A stretch of 64,000 nucleotides of DNA from Rhinopomastus cyanomelas (GCA_013400115.1 VXBP01000281.1:89459-153458), one strand, 5' to 3'. Shown: positions 10,926 to 25,820, counted from the stretch's first letter. Translations and numbers: made by a program. The notes: generated by a model from the sequence alone, not told the origin.

Positions 10926-12390
10926 CTGCAAAAGGAAAACACAGATCAAGATGAAGAAACCTTAATCAAGAGCTTACTACTTGTCTTCTGTGTGTTCTTC
11001 ATGGAACTGATTCATTTTCTTAATGAAAAACATCTCAAAGAACTGGCAAAACACAACAGCAAACTCTCTTCTTTTAATCATGTAACACATGATTAGCCTA
11101 CGAAGAACCTTCTTTGTAGCTCTACTGTTGGAAAAGAGGCTACCGACGCAAAGGAAGTTGTACTTTTAACCCGAATCTCTGTGAAGGTCCAGTTTACATT
11201 GCAGGCATATTTGCACATCAAAAAAGCAGAAATAACATAGACTTTATTGCTTTTTCTCAATACCTGTTTTCCCTGGGTATTCATAGCTGAAGCATTATTA
11301 ACTATATTAAAGCCATATTTCTAGTAAGAGTATATATAATGAGCTCTCTGGCACGTAACCTCCATCTGTTTGCACGCTGCGTTTTGCCACCTCCTGCAAT
11401 TATATGTTACTATGGCTCACACGTTGAAAAAACTCACCTTTGCAAAATGTTTGTGTGCTCAGCTGCCACCAGTGGCAAGTAGAATAAATATTATCATCTG
11501 AGCTGGACACAGTATTTAGAAAGGAATTACTCAGGCTTAGCTAGAGTTCGTCTTAAGAAAAAAATTGACTGGAAGGAATGATATGCGACTAAAAATCTGT
11601 TTCATGCCTTCCAACAGCCAGTCAGTGAAGTCATGACCACAAGAAAGAGCTCTTGTGTGATGCATCCATACCAAGGCAGAATGGTGGGTTTGTTACCACA
11701 AGCTCCACAGGGGGTGGAGGCAGAACACTACCATGATCAGACCACAGTCAGAACTGGAAAATGCTTTAGCTCTACAGAGCTGACATTTACCCTCAAAGTG
11801 AAGCTCTAACTATAAATGAGGACAAACTGTGCAGAAAAACATGACGTAGCTGAGATTAGCTTTGTCAGAAATTAGGTTCCCAAATAAGCCATCAGCTATA
11901 AGTCAACCACACAACAGCAGAACACTAAGACAAGGCTTACAAAACACTTAACAGAGGAGGAGTGTGTTTCTCATCAAGGCCACCTTGATGCACAGCCTTT
12001 GCTGGAGAAGGGAAGGTGGCCATGCACAGTATGTACAATACACACCAGAGAAAAGCACAGAAACTAGAAGGTTTATTTCTGTTCTGGTTTGGTTTGTTGG
12101 GATTTTTTTTGCCTTTGGGATCAATTACTACACTCTAAACGAATGTTAGTACCAAGAAGATGCTCTGAGCAGATCAGTCAGGATACCCAACTGTACAGAA
12201 ATGGCATCTACCTACCCTACAAAGTTAAAAATTAACAATGCTCTGTTTTTATCAGAGATCAAAAATGCCTGATATCAAACAGCCCAGCCTGTATGTCAAG
12301 CGTGAGTTGAACTCTTTACAGCAAAACAACCAACACTCAAATGAAACAACAGTTAACTATGTTGTGGCAATGTGTTCTGTAAAATATAAA
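10926..12390 (-). other. MBNL2 intron segment without recognised features
   Basis: First part of the 4-kb intron between the second and third coding exons (10926-14896). Nothing beyond ordinary intronic sequence is visible. Confidence 0.7.
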
Positions 12391-13315
12391 TCACAGAATC
12401 ATACAACATTAGGGATTGGAAGGGACCTCAAAAGATCATCTAGTGCAATCCCCCCTGCCACAGCAGGATCACTTAGACCAAGTCACACAGGAGCATACTG
12501 AGCAGGTTTGAAAAGTCTCCAGAGAAGGAAATCCACAACCCCCCTGGGCAGCCTGTTCCCAGTCACCCTCACTGGGAAGAAGTTCTTTCTGATATTTATG
12601 TGGAACCTCCTATGTTCCAGCTCACACCCACTGCCCCTTGTCCTATCACTAGATAACATTGAGAAGGGCCTGGTTCCATCCTCCTGACACCTACCCTTTA
12701 TATATTTATAAACATTAATGAGGTCACCCCTCAGTCTCCTCCAAGCTAAAGAGACCCAGCTCCCTCAGCCTCTCCTCATAAGGGAGGTGCTCCACTTCCT
12801 TCATCATCCTCGTTGCCCTACGCTGGACTTCCTCAAGCACTTCTGTATCCTTCTTGAGCTGAGAGGCCCACAATTGGACACAACACTCCAAATGCAATCT
12901 CACCAGGGCAGAGAAGAGGGGGAGAAGAACCTCTCTTGATCTGCTAATCACTCCCCTTCTGATCCACCCCAGGACGCTGTTGGCCCTCTTGGCCACAATA
13001 GCACACTGCTGGCTCATGGCCATCCTGCTGTCCACCAGGACACCCAGGTCCCTTTCTCCTACACTGCTCTCCAACAGCTCAGTCCCTAACCTATACTGGT
13101 ACCTGGGGTTGCTCTTGCCCAGATGCCAGACTCTACACTTACCCTTGTTATACTTCCATTACATTTCTCTCAGCCCAGCTCTCCAGCCTGTCCACATCTC
13201 GCTGAATGGCAGCACAGCCTGCAGGGGTGTCGGCGACACCACCCAGCTTTGTGTCATCAGCAAACTTGCTGACAGTGCACCCTAATCCCTCATCCACGTC
13301 ATTAATTAATAGATT
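12391..13315 (-). mobile_element. CR1 LINE, about 925 bp, RT to 3' end
   Basis: The longest well-preserved CR1 3' copy in the window, on the minus strand. It runs from the RT core region (INDVDEG- and SKFADDTKL-type segment near 13240-13310) through MESSVGERDLGVLVDSRMAM and the C-terminus to the 3' end, with GGGATTGGAAGGGACC seen on the plus strand near 12411. A 116-codon frame (12724-13074) is still open, but the copy is 5'-truncated and cannot move itself. Confidence 0.95.
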
Positions 13316-14896
13316 GACAACTTTGTATCAGATATAATTTTAAGAGTAAACCCACAAGTGACTTCCACGGAAATTTCTTTCACTTTTTATCCACTTGGTC
13401 AAGGCTGATTCATCTTCATCTGGCAATTTACTCAAAAAAGAGAAATAAAACCCAGCGCTCTTTTCCAAAGCAATCAGTACAGACAGCATTATGTCGATAA
13501 TTACGTCGATGAAAGTAGAAAGTTCAAATGATGAAATGGGAGAGTAGAAAAAAGTGTAATTTTGCCACTTCAGTCCTTCTCATGATACTTAGAATCTATT
13601 AATTGATCAAATCTTTTTCTAGTGAAAACTTGAGCAGTAAAAAACACAGGAAATACTAATACACATTACGCTAGTATTCCAAGATACTTTTAGATGAATC
13701 TGTATGAGAAATTTCAGGGACTCCTGACACACAATCATTTTTCATGCCTCCCACATTACAGTCGATGTTTCAAGTGTAAACACATTCGAAAAAGGCACCT
13801 GGGGTGAGATTTCTGTGACCAAATACAGATGTTTTCCTCTGAGATGCTTTGCTCCCATGTTAGCCCATGGAAAGACAAAGCCACTAAAAAAAAGAAATCA
13901 TCTAATCAGAATGCAGACATCAGAAAGAAGCCAAGCGAATAGCAATTAGAAGTGCCTGTGTATGGTAAATTATAAATTGACCTCAGAAGCCCAGTGAAGA
14001 AATTGATGCCAACATTCCAGACGCATGAAGTTGGAGAAAGAAATCCCACTCCAGTAGGAAGCCTTATACTCGGCATTCAGATTAAGAAAATATCATTAGC
14101 AGCCATGTGTGAAAAGTTTAATTTAGATTATTTGTCTAACCATGCTTTGGAACTCTGGTACAATAAGAAGCTCAACTGCAAAGGCAGCCCAGAGCAAGTA
14201 ACATTTCAAATGTATATCCAAGGTTGCTGCTGATATGTGCAAGACTCTAGTTTTATGTCACTTTCTGGATTTGACGTGTCCCAGGCACCATATGCGTTCC
14301 CTCGAGTTGAAACACTGAGGCGCAGGCACGTTGTAAAGTGCATGCAACAGCAACACTCTGCCTTATTCTGGGACACTTGAGATCTCCAAGAGGGTAAGAG
14401 TATGCTACCCAGAACGACCCTTTGTTCTTGGTGTTGGGATTAAATACTAACTGAAGCCATTTGAACCCACAGACTCCTGAGAAATTTTGCATTCCTACCC
14501 AAATAGCTTACTAACAAGTAATTATTTTTGTTATTTGGTATTGGTGTTGTGATTGTTACTACTACTGCTAGTATCCAATTACAAATTTTCACCTTTCAAA
14601 AGGCGATAAATACCTTCCAAGCCCAGACTAAATCTGACATGAATTGAATGAAAGAAAAAAGAAAGGGAAAAAAGAAAGTAAATGATTCTGGGATAAACAA
14701 ATATATACAATTTACAGCAACACTCCATTGTATCTTCAAATGCAAATATCAGTGAATACACCTCTAGCATTTCTGCCATTCCTTAAGTCAACAGACAGAG
14801 ACTATTGTTATTGATAAAAAAGTTTAGAGAACTTTTGCAGGTCAATATAGTCTTCAACTTTACTTACCATTAATACCATCAGAGAACTATACTTAC
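13316..14896 (-). other. MBNL2 intron segment without recognised features
   Basis: Intronic sequence between the CR1 copy and the donor of the second coding exon. No repeat or RNA gene recognised. Confidence 0.7.
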
Positions 14897-15061
14897 CACT
14901 GGCTGTAGTGGTGTCCCTGGAAACATGAACTGCATTTGCTGGGCAAGCATTGCTGCTGCAGTTTTTTGTTGGATTAAGTTGTTTCTGCCATTGATTTCCA
15001 GCTGAGTTTTTAAATGTGTTGGTGGATGAAGGTACTTGCAGTTCTCCCTTGTACAACGACC
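14897..15061 (-). CDS. MBNL2: MBNL2 second coding exon: rest of zinc finger 2 and start of linker
   Basis: 165 nt, residues 59-113, phase 0 at both ends. The acceptor is TTTTTCCAG|GGTCGT and the donor GTG|GTAAGT. It completes zinc finger 2 with C61, C66 and H70 (C53-X7-C61-X4-C66-X3-H70), then LHPPTHLKTQLEINGRNNLI and the glutamine/methionine-rich start of the inter-finger linker (MLAQQMQFMFPGTPLQPV). Residue 62, right after C61, is Thr (ACA); from memory the human MBNL proteins have Ser here, a mild change. The length is a multiple of three, so skipping would stay in frame but would destroy finger 2. Confidence 0.98.
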
Positions 15062-16848
15062 CTGGAAAAAGGAGTCACATTAATTGGTTTGTTGCTTCTG
15101 GTGACAGTATAATGCCTTCAAGCAAAATATTACTCCATAACTAAAGCAAGAACTCGTGAAATACAGGGTGTTTCCTGGGAACTGTGTAGCAGGCTGGGAG
15201 GAGTTGATGGCCTTGAGCTCTGCCTCAGACTGCTACCTCTTGATTGATCATCAGGGCTACTAGCCATGAACAGAAAGACTTCAAATAGCATTTTCTCTGT
15301 TAAGTATAGAACACTGCTATACAACTAATATCATTACCCCGAATGCCTGACATGCCTCTGGTGGTATTGCACCTACAGTATCTGCTGCAGCTGTAAGATA
15401 AATGTTTTTTGTATGTTACACACTGAGTAACAAATATAAACCTTAAGAGAAATGCAGCTTTGAAGTACATTACACTAAATAGTAACTGCGGGCTCGTGGC
15501 AGTAAGGATCTGAAGTGGCCACTCTCTGCTTGTGTTCTCTCGTACGCTCCCTCTTGTTCCAGTTCCCTGCCTTTGAGCCTCCAGTTTCTGTGACATCAGC
15601 ACAACTTTGAACTAGCACCATTCAAGTGCAAAGGAACAGCAGTGAGCTGGTACTTTCATGGCCTAAATTTAGAAGTAGTACAAGGAGCTAAATCTGAAGG
15701 TGTACAGCAGAAGGATTAACCTGAAAGCAGGGACTTTCAGACCGTTGTTAGACAATAACAAACAATAAAAATACAGGTGGGCAGTCACTTCCAAGGTGGC
15801 TTGTCCTGGAGGAGACTGACACGGAGCAAACCTCTTACAAGCAGAGCATCTGGCCACAATGCAGGTAGAACAGAGCAAGATGCACTGATACATTTTCTCC
15901 CACAAAGGGAAATGGCAGGGTGCACCAGAAGTTTGCGCAGCTGCAGGGCAGGACCCCCAGAGATGAGAAGCTCTTTGATGACACAGCTCCCAGTCATAAA
16001 TATTTAAAAGCTGTGACCAGAGGACCTAGAGCATTAGTCAAACTGCATTAGACACACACAACTTGCACCAGTTAAGCTTCCAAACGGGGATGTTTTTAAA
16101 AAGTGCTTTTGAAACTTTCCATTCACCAGTATAAAGGTTTTACAGTTCACAGCCAAGCAGGAATATCCGCCTACAGCAAAGAAAACATTCAGGTCCCTTC
16201 ACCACACAGTACACACGTACACTGGCTCTGTGCACGCACACGCACGCCCTGCCATTAAACCTTCAACACATCCCAGAAGAACAGTTCATGTTAGACTTTC
16301 CACCCAGATGCCAAAAACTGGTGGTTCTGCCTCTAATCTGCTATAAGGATGTAGTAACTACCTACATGTGAGTGAGTTAAACCTGTTCAGGAAGGTTCTC
16401 CTGCACCACGGCCAACAGGAACGCCATCAGCTATTTCCACACTATTAAAACTAGAGAGAACAGCCCTTTCCTGAACTGCACCTGGCCACTGCTCCAGAGT
16501 ATGTTAAATGGCAGGAGCTAGAAGAGTTCAAGAAAGCTTGAAACATTAAGGAAAAAGGTCTTGGCTATCAGAAACACGTGATGCTGCTTTAACCTGGTGG
16601 TCCAGATGCAGCCATTTTCAGGAAATCTTGCCCTCCTTGTGACTTGTGTTGTGTGAGCCACTACTGCCATCTCATCTAATGGATTACACAAGAAGAATGC
16701 TATGTTGTCTGCTGGCATGAGCAGAACCAGAAGTAGTCACGACCTGATGGGCACAGAAGAAGGCTGGATCTTCCATCTGGTGGTGAGTACAAGGCCACTC
16801 CTTCATAATGTTAAACCAGAGCACGCTCAGCACAAGCAATGGGCGTAT

Positions 16849-16950
16849 CACAGAACCACAGAATGGTAGGGGCTGGAAGAGAATACATAGTCCAATCATC
16901 CTGCCAGAACAGGATGACCTAGAGAAGACTGCATAGGAATATGCTTTTTG
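16849..16950 (-). mobile_element. CR1 LINE 3' end, short
   Basis: On the plus strand CACAGAACCACAGAATGGTA is followed by GGGGCTGGAAGAG and CCAATCATCCTGCCAGAACA, the reverse complement of a CR1 3' end. About 100 bp, old. Confidence 0.8.
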
Positions 16951-19189
16951 TGTTGGCCGATGAAGTCAACTGATTATGAGATTTTAAACAGAGATCAACT
17001 GAACTTCAACCTGTTTAGTGCATGAGTGTTCACACAGCAAATCTGAAAACGAAACCAGTAAAATCAAATCAAACTACTCCACCTAATGGAAATATCTAGC
17101 TACGGAAACAAAAGAGAGCCTCAAACAGGGATCGAAAGCAACTCTCTACCACAGTGCCTGCTGAAGGACCTTAAGGCTGAAAAATGTCTTCAGCCTGCCC
17201 TCTGAACTCTTACCTCTGAAGCAGCACTTCAAGCTCTGCAAAGCAACTCACAGTGCAGAGAAGTTTGGTTATTTCAGAAAACAATCCAGAATAATCCAAT
17301 CACACAAAAATGTACGGTCCCCTTGAAACTTACTCGTGTCTGTACTTCATTTACCAGTTTTGTGAGCTCCCAGTTAGCAATGAACATACTATAAAAGAGC
17401 TGTGTGGCCCCATCATGCTACTACAGAAAGAACAGTAAACAGATCAAGCCTTGTTGAAATTAAATGACCCAAAATAAACCACACTGGAATGAGTCCTGAA
17501 AATAGTGACTACATTAATCTAGCTCTAGCTAACAAAATTACATAGATTCTGAGACCAGCATTCACTTTTTGGACCTACAGTGGTAGCAAGAAAACATCTG
17601 TAAGCCACTTTTCATTCCTTTCTTAACAAATGCTCCAAGCCCCTCTGAGCTCCTGATGAGACTAGTTTCATTGAGGAACTAGGCTGATTCACAACAACCC
17701 ATCACTGCAAGAACAAAAATCCCAATATATAGTGTCATCTCAGTCAAATGTGACCCTGCATTTTTTCAGTTTATTAAAAAGTCATGTATGAAGCCCCACT
17801 GAGATGACAGCACACATCAACCAAAAGCCCCTAGAGTGGCTGGTTCATCACAGCTCTTAAAACCATAGCAGATCAGGAGGTGTTCCACAGATATTCCATC
17901 CCTCCAGCACAGGGTGGCACAAACTCTGTCAGCAGGATGTGGAGAAAATAACTGCTTCATACAACCCTTAACTGGCCCCCATTTATGAGTCAGGCCTGAA
18001 ACTGATGGTGCAGATGTACTGGTTTGTAATTTGGACGCCATAAAATCTTGTCACTCATGAAAGTGAAGACTACCAACAAGCACAAGGTGTTGTTCACCCA
18101 AAGCAATCATTTTCAGTGAGCTGTCTCCTTATCTGCAATGGATGTAACAATGAACAGACATCAGAGTAAATTCTCAGCATCCTACAATGATGGTACCTAC
18201 CTCTGACCTTTAATGTCAGTTTGTCCTCTACATGTAGCCTGGCCTAATGCACAGGGCCACATTTCAGGCAGGAAATTGAAGTTTTAGCAGAAAAACTACA
18301 TTTCTACTGCTAATTATCTAGACTGACAACATGCTGTGACTTGTGTTTGAGGGTGCCACAGGCTTTGTTCCAGTAAAAAAGTGGGAAAGAGTGCACCAAG
18401 GAGCTTGGAACTCAAAGGACTCCAGTGCCCAGCACCTAGGCACAGAAATGAGAGGCTCCATTTCCGCAAGGAAAATGGTCTTGGAAGCTGCTCCTTGATT
18501 GCCTTCATATCAAAACCATGTTCCTTAACCAGACACATCACATCACTGACTTTGTAAAAAACAATTTCTACAGATTTCCCTATCAAAACCAGGTAGTTTG
18601 CCTAAAATCAGCGGCACAAGTGTCACAGACTGGAGTACCTGCAAAAGCCAGGTATGTGCTAAGAATTTAAAATAAGAAAAATGAGGCAAGTGTGGAAATA
18701 ACACCCCATAGCTTTGGATATTAAAATACTAAAACCCATTTCCTGTCAACAATTTGCACAGCCACATCTCTGTCTTGAATATTAATTCACAGCTTTCTTC
18801 AGTATTTTATTGCTTTAATAGTAACAACAGTAATAATAACTCATCCAGACTGGGAATTGCTTATGCATCATAATGAGTTAGTTTTAGCTTACTGGAATTA
18901 CCTTTATTTTTCATTAAAGTATTTGAATTAAGGAAAAAAAAAAAGGCAAACTGATGTTTCTTTTATGCCTTAAGCTGAGAATCGATGAATCAGCTAATGC
19001 ATCCACAGCCATTTTGCTCAGGTACTGAGTTCTGCTCTTAAGATGGGGATCAATACATATTCTTAGCATGCTTAGCATAAAAGGTTCACTAGCAAATGTA
19101 AGAAACCAAATTTACACAGTCAATCCACAACTGCTCTAAGACACTTTTCCACAGCACTATGTGGTGGGAGTGTTTGAGCAACAGGAAAG

Positions 19190-19480
19190 GCTAACGAAGA
19201 TTGGAAGGGACATAGAGAGGTCCCCAGTCCAACGTGCTCAGAGCAGGGATCAGCCCAGGTTGCTCCAGCTGGGTCTTGCAAACTTGCACAAGTGGAGCCT
19301 GCACAGTCTCTTTGAGCAATCAATCTGCGTGCAGAGTGGCTGTCCTCACGATGAAGCTGACGTGCCTTACGCTCAGACTGAACCTGTCTGATTTCAGCAT
19401 ACATCGGTTGCCTGGTGTTCTCCCACCACACACAGCTGTGAGGAGCTGGACTGCACCTTTGGGCAATCTCCTTGTCTTCT
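19190..19480 (-). mobile_element. Degraded CR1 3' fragment
   Basis: The plus strand carries GATTGGAAGGGACATAGAGA, then TGCTCAGAGCAGGGATCAGC and GGTTGCTCCAGCTGGGTCTT, in the order seen in CR1 3' regions read backwards. The terminal repeat is lost. The boundaries are approximate. Confidence 0.6.
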
Positions 19481-22400
19481 TACAGAACAAGGCTGCTCTT
19501 ACAGAAGCAGCATAATCATGCAATGACATTGCCTTGTGTCAGTGTGCCTGTCTCGGGTTGGAACCCTGTGGGATACATGCTAGAGTTTTTAAACCTTACC
19601 AGCTAAATTAACATTTCCTCTGTGCTTTACCTCATTACTTGGGAAGGCAGCAGCCATGGTGACATGTCATCCTATCAAAGCAGTGGTGTTATCCATCACT
19701 GAGCTTATTCAATTATTTATATTTTCCTTAAATAGTTGAAATGGGGAAAGTCCAGCTCAGCTGAGCATGCAAATCCAAAGCTAATTAAGATAATCAGTTA
19801 GTGGTAAATAACAGAGCATGCCTCTTCCACCTCTTGGCATAACCTAACACCTGACATGGGACATGCCATCGCCTTTAAAAGTCAGTTTACCCAATGAAGA
19901 ACAAAACCAGGAAGTCCTGCTTCCACACAGATATCTGTCCCTTGTTCCTAACTTGTCTCTCAGGGTGCTTCCAGCTCCCCTGCACCAACTTCTGTTCTCT
20001 CCAAACTCCCAGCTTCTTCCTGTACCCTCCTTCCTTCTCTCCCAGAACACCCTCCCACTTCTCCTAACTATAGACCAGGAAACAACTCACACGATAAATA
20101 TAACTTGCTTAAGCTGTGCATGTCCTGAAGGGCCAGCCAAACGGTGCACGTGGCTGGCAGACCATGCTAAGGAGCAGCCCGGTGCACGCACTAGCTTTTT
20201 TCCTTAACAAAATACTCAGATTTTTGCATAACCCTAAAAACTTTGAGATATGTCTTAGAGATGCCTCCTTCTAGCAACCTCAAACTGGCCAGGCTGTTCA
20301 AAAGTCATGGGGGTGCAAGGATGACACGGGCAAAAATACCAGCAGTGAAATTATGCAAAACCTCTTTTCTTGAGAAATCAAGCTAAAACTAACAAATGCA
20401 AATGACACTGTATGATCTCTCCAGATTAAATATGTGGTCTTAAAATTAAAAAACCAGTATATGACTTTTAAGACCTGAACGGTTTTCTAAACATCTCAGC
20501 AACTGGTTTTACAAGGGCAAAACGATTTTCTGGTTTCCAGCTAGAGACTCTTAGCTCCAAGTATTTGTTGGGAGTTAGAAAAGACATACAGAGAGTAGAT
20601 GTATTTTTTAAAATAACATAATACCTGATGCCACAACCATCTCTCCTACTGGGAAAAAAACTGCAATGCTGTGCATTATGCAGCTTCAGTAAACCTGCAC
20701 ATGCCTGTAAAGATCAGACCACATTCTGACAAACTAATGTGCTTGCAAGTCTGGATGTGCTGGTTAGCTAAACATCAGCAGCTTGGTATTGACATCAGAC
20801 ACCTGAAGATACAACATACTTTTCAAACCCCGGCAGAGCAAAATCAAGTACAGGTCAGTGTCTAGAGCAGTGGCATCACACAGCAGGAATAGCCACAGAG
20901 ACAGCAGCGTCAGCAGCTCTGCAAGTGCCTAAGCCGTAAGCACTCTTCTGGAAGAGTTCTGACAAGAACACAGACTGATTCTTTTCCTTTGGGGTTACTC
21001 CTCAGCAGCCCCTCTGCAAATTCTGGCTGGGAAGAAGTGATAAATCAATTTAACAATTTCACCATTGCATAAATCAGGAACCTATCAGTTCCATTAATCC
21101 CAGGCTCCCCGGGGCTAAAAATAGACCCAGTCAATAGGAGAGCAGGGTATTTTGAGACACTTAAGCTTCTGCTCCTGTCCACAGCCAGCCACATTAACTC
21201 TCCACCCCAAAATATCCAGTTAAATGTCATTTTTCAAATGCAAACATACTAAAAAGGAAATAAAAAGCTGAAGAAAACATTGTGTGTTCATAGGCAGAGA
21301 GGGATGATTCCTCTCGTTCTACAGGAATTACATCTATGCATTTCCCTGTGCATTTTAGCCCATGAGAGCTCAAGCATCAAGAACTTTCAGCTGTCAAGGA
21401 AAACCACTAGATTGGACTAACTTAAAAAGTATTTTCCATCTAGCATCACAATGCAGAAATTACATTCTCCTATGCATGTCTATTGCCTTCCTAACTTCTC
21501 TCAGCACGTACAAAACCAGCTGTGGCACCTTGATGAAAGCATGCCCATGGCATGGCTGTGCACATGCACCATCTCGCATAGGCGTGCGGAGATAAGCATC
21601 CGTGCAGGGATTTAGTCAAGCCTTAAGAATATTACAAAATATTCTCATGGATATTCAAAAAATGAACTTGGTATTTTATTTCTTCCTTAAGGTGTACAAA
21701 GAAGCTTCAAGTGTTTTTTTGAACTGTACATCGTTTCACATCTAGATTATGTTGACTTGTGGATACACACTTCTTTGCCTAAGTACAATCATATCTAATT
21801 TTATGGAAAGAAATGAAGATCAGAATGAGACCCCTTATCTTGACAATGAGAGATACTCGAGCTATTTGAGAAAAAGAAAAATCACTCCAAAAGGACAAAA
21901 TTGTACCAGTAACAGAAATACCAAGCTGAGACTTCAAATGCCTCCAACTTCACTTGTTGCTATGTATCTTCCTGCCACAAAGACCTAAAGGAAAACTTAT
22001 ATTTCAAAAAAAATCACAAGCATTTTTTACATTACACTGGAAATATTTCAGCTGTTGGATCTGTTCTCTTGGGAGGGGGGGAATAAAAACAAAAAAACCA
22101 AACAGAAACCCACCAACAAAAACAACTAGAAACACCCCTGATAAATTAATTCCATGTTCCTAAAGCCACCTTGCAAGTCCACCCACTGACACCGGTGCAT
22201 ACATATTTATATGCACCTACACGCTTCCGCTTCAATAACAGGAGAAGGCCAACTCACTTTCTTACTTTAAAGTAAAAAAATAAAAGAAGAGAAAAAATTC
22301 TCAGGTGACTTCAGCTTGATTCCATTTCCAGCAAGCTAAGAAAACCCATTAGCTGCTTTTCTAATGATTTCAATTATTTGAAAGAAACTAAAAGCTGGTG

Positions 22401-25400
22401 CAATAAAAATGATAATTTTATTCATAACGTTCGAGAACAAGAACTGCCTGCAACCAAAAGAAAAAGCAGAAAAATATTGAAGAATATTGAAGAAAAACAG
22501 AAGTCTTACAAATAAGATGGAAGGTCTGCATGAGATACAAGTCTTGGGACTGAGGACTTCATAGGAGGGATTTATTTCAGTGGAAGAAGACAAAAGGTTC
22601 TGCTGAAGAGCATATTTGCAATACACAAAGAGCTCGGAGTCTCTCGAGATGCTCTTTCAAACAAACGTTGAGAAGGATGGCTACAGAGAACGGTTTCATA
22701 CTTTGCCTTGCAGTATCCAGGGACATGTACTCAATATTACACTGCTCAGAAGAGGAGGAACTCAAGCAGACACTGCACACACCAAAAAATGATGCTTATG
22801 AACCTGTGAGTTGACAAACATCCTTGAAATTACGTTAACAAATATGACCAAGAAAATTCAGATACAGAAAGAACAGTTTGAACTAATACCAATTAATTTT
22901 ATTTCTGTGTTTATTGCCTTGAGAAACAGTTCGAGAATAATGGGGAAATAAAGATTATTTCTTCTCCAATTGTATAGCTACTTCTCTTTCGTTTCTCATT
23001 CCTCCCCCCACCACCAGCACTCACAATCTAAAGCAGTTATTTGCTACCAGGATGAACCAGTAAGTACATCACAAACAACTCTGGGCAGCTTTTGAAATAA
23101 ACCTTCACTGTAACACACTCAGGAAACTTTAATGGAATGAGGCAGCCAACTTGCAGTGTAGAGGAAGATCACTATAGATTAAAAAAGCATTAAAAAAGCA
23201 TAGGGATGTGTGATCTCATTCAGTTAAACTTCCTCAAATACCTGATTTCTGTTGCAGGGGTGGTGAGACCCTTCACAGCTTTGTGCTCTAACAAACTCAG
23301 AGCTCCTCCGGCGGGAAGGACCAGACACACACTGCCACGTGGCTCAAGACACACAGGTGCACAGCAGTGACTTAAGCTCTCCAATTCAGCCTGTTTGGAG
23401 CATTCCGTGTACTGGTGGATTCCTGCATTACAGAAAAAGCCCTAGAACACTTGGTGAAGTTTCACAGTACAGTTCTACGTGCAGTTAACTAGTAGCTGGG
23501 CAGCTTTAACATGTCCACTCCCTGCAAAGATTGAGTGTTCTGGGGCGACACAGAAGAGAACTGTGTAAGTTGCAGGTAGGACCAAACAGTAGCTCATGGT
23601 GACAAGGATTTTATGCTGGTAAACAACATACTCCACTGGTAAGTTTAACACGACTGAATTGTAAAAGTATAGCTGGAAGAGCTGCAATTTTCTTCAAGTT
23701 CACTCAGTACTGAGATACTAAAGCTGTAGAGTCAAAACCAGCTCTTCCAGAAGTAATGCCAGTGAAGGAAGGTAAGTGGTTTGACTGCAGATCAGCTGGC
23801 AAGAAAAAAGGACTACAGTGATGTTGCAGAAGAACAACAGAAGACCAAGTGAGATAGGCAAGGCATGGTACCACCTCCATGGTACCTCTTTCCTCACCAC
23901 CTTTACAATACCCATAAAGGCCTCCAAGCAGATGCATGCTGATTTTGATGCAACCCTGCTCATGGGAACAGGATGAAGATTAAACTCCCTTGGCTTGAAA
24001 ATACCACTTTGCAGTAAAAAGCTAGGCAAAAGTATCTGCAGAATGACAGACAAGCTCTGAGACACTTTATTTCTCTCTTGTTAGCCCGTGAAGGAAAGGC
24101 AGCACATGGATGACAGCCTCCAATGTCCATAACACATGTCCTCTACCATAGCCAAGTCAGAAAAGAAAGAGCAAGCTGCAAGGACAGGTCTTTGCTGCTG
24201 GGATGCCCAAACAGTGAGCAGCCCAGCAAGGCTGAGGCAGTAGGCTGGTATGCTGACAACAGTCCCTCCACAATGCAGCAGGAGTATTAATAATTCTCAG
24301 GAAAAGACATAAGATTATTTATATGGCATTAAAAAGGAGCAGGAGGCTTGCCTTGGGAGTGAGGATCCTGGCTCATCCAGCGGATTGGAAATGGGAGAAG
24401 TGCTGTAAAACCAACCTCCTACAGTCAGTCACCTGCCAATGGAAGCTTTGAGAAGTGCTTCACTTGGGAATTGCAGTGAATCAAGAGAGATCTGGAAAAG
24501 AAACACTATTTGGAAGGGCCCCACTGTGCGCCAAAAGGTCATCAGCACAAAGTAGCACATCCCTTACACAAGGAATCCTACTGGTTTGCTGTAGAGAAGG
24601 ACAGATCTGACATAGCATGAAAAAATGACCATCTTGGCTACCTCTGTGTTACAGCCCTTGATCTGGATGCCTAGCATGAAGAGAAATGACTTGATATCTC
24701 TGACAGTTCTTGTGGGAATAGTTTCAACTAGACCAGGCTACCCCACACCCAGGTGTGCACCAAAAAGCATGCTGGGCACCCAGCACTGCAAAGGACTTGC
24801 TGGACCTCTGCCCTCTGGGTATTCCACACTTTCTTGATCAATCACTTCACAGACAAAAGGAAAAAGCAAAGGCCAAGCTAAATACACAAATTGCTGAGGA
24901 TACCTCATGTAACCGCAGAGGTGAAAAGCACAGAGGTTGTCTCTCTGCAGAGAAGGGGTGTTTACCCACCCTCGGTGGCATGGCTGGAACCGCTGATCAA
25001 TAAATCATCTGCTGTGCTCCTGGCATGAACCAGGGAGGGATGGAGTCTGACACCAGCTCAACTCACTGGAAAGCTGCTGAAAACAGAGAACCTTCTGGGT
25101 GTTTTAGAAGTTCCATGTATTCCAAAGGGCATTAAAAAGTACAAATTCAAGAAAAAAAAGTCTTCTTTGCATTTCCAAAGAAGGATCCCATGTTAAATCC
25201 CCTGAATGGCAAAGAAATTACAGAGATGAAAAGACATCATTTCACTACGAGACCACCTGCAACAAACCAGCCATCATGCCTGACCTGAAAAGCCAAAGGT
25301 AAGCAGGCACCTTTCCTAGCCTTTTCTATACCCACTCTATGGTCCTCCTCTGCTGGGATTTGCTTCTTAACATCAGTGATATGGTTCAGTTCCTCTGTTT

Positions 25401-25820
25401 TCTTGCAATCAACACGGCTAGGGCTTCTCTCTTCAGGGAACAAGGAAACCTGCACTACAAAATGAGGAGCAGTGAGACCTCTGCTCCAAAGCAGCAGGGC
25501 ATGAGAGTTACCAGTAAGAAACACTCAAAGAAGCAGAGAACCATTTAGACTGGAAAAAACCTTTAAGGTTGAATCAATGAACTAGATCAGCTTAAAAAAA
25601 AAAAAGGCGCAGAGGAGAATGGTGAGAGATCCAGAAATTCAAACAAGAGGAAAGAATGAAGCCATGACACCCTGGTATTCCCCCAGGCCTCCTTTCTTTT
25701 TGCTGAAGGGCCATCTGTCTCCCTCAACCTAGTATTAGGAACCAGCCAGTAGATCTAGCAAAAGTTGCCAAAAGTTAACACTCAAACGGCAGCTTACAGA
25801 ATTAGGCAGCTGAACTACAG

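Noticed and set aside
12980..13285. 101-codon plus-strand frame
   Set aside because: Antisense of the CR1 copy at 12391-13315.
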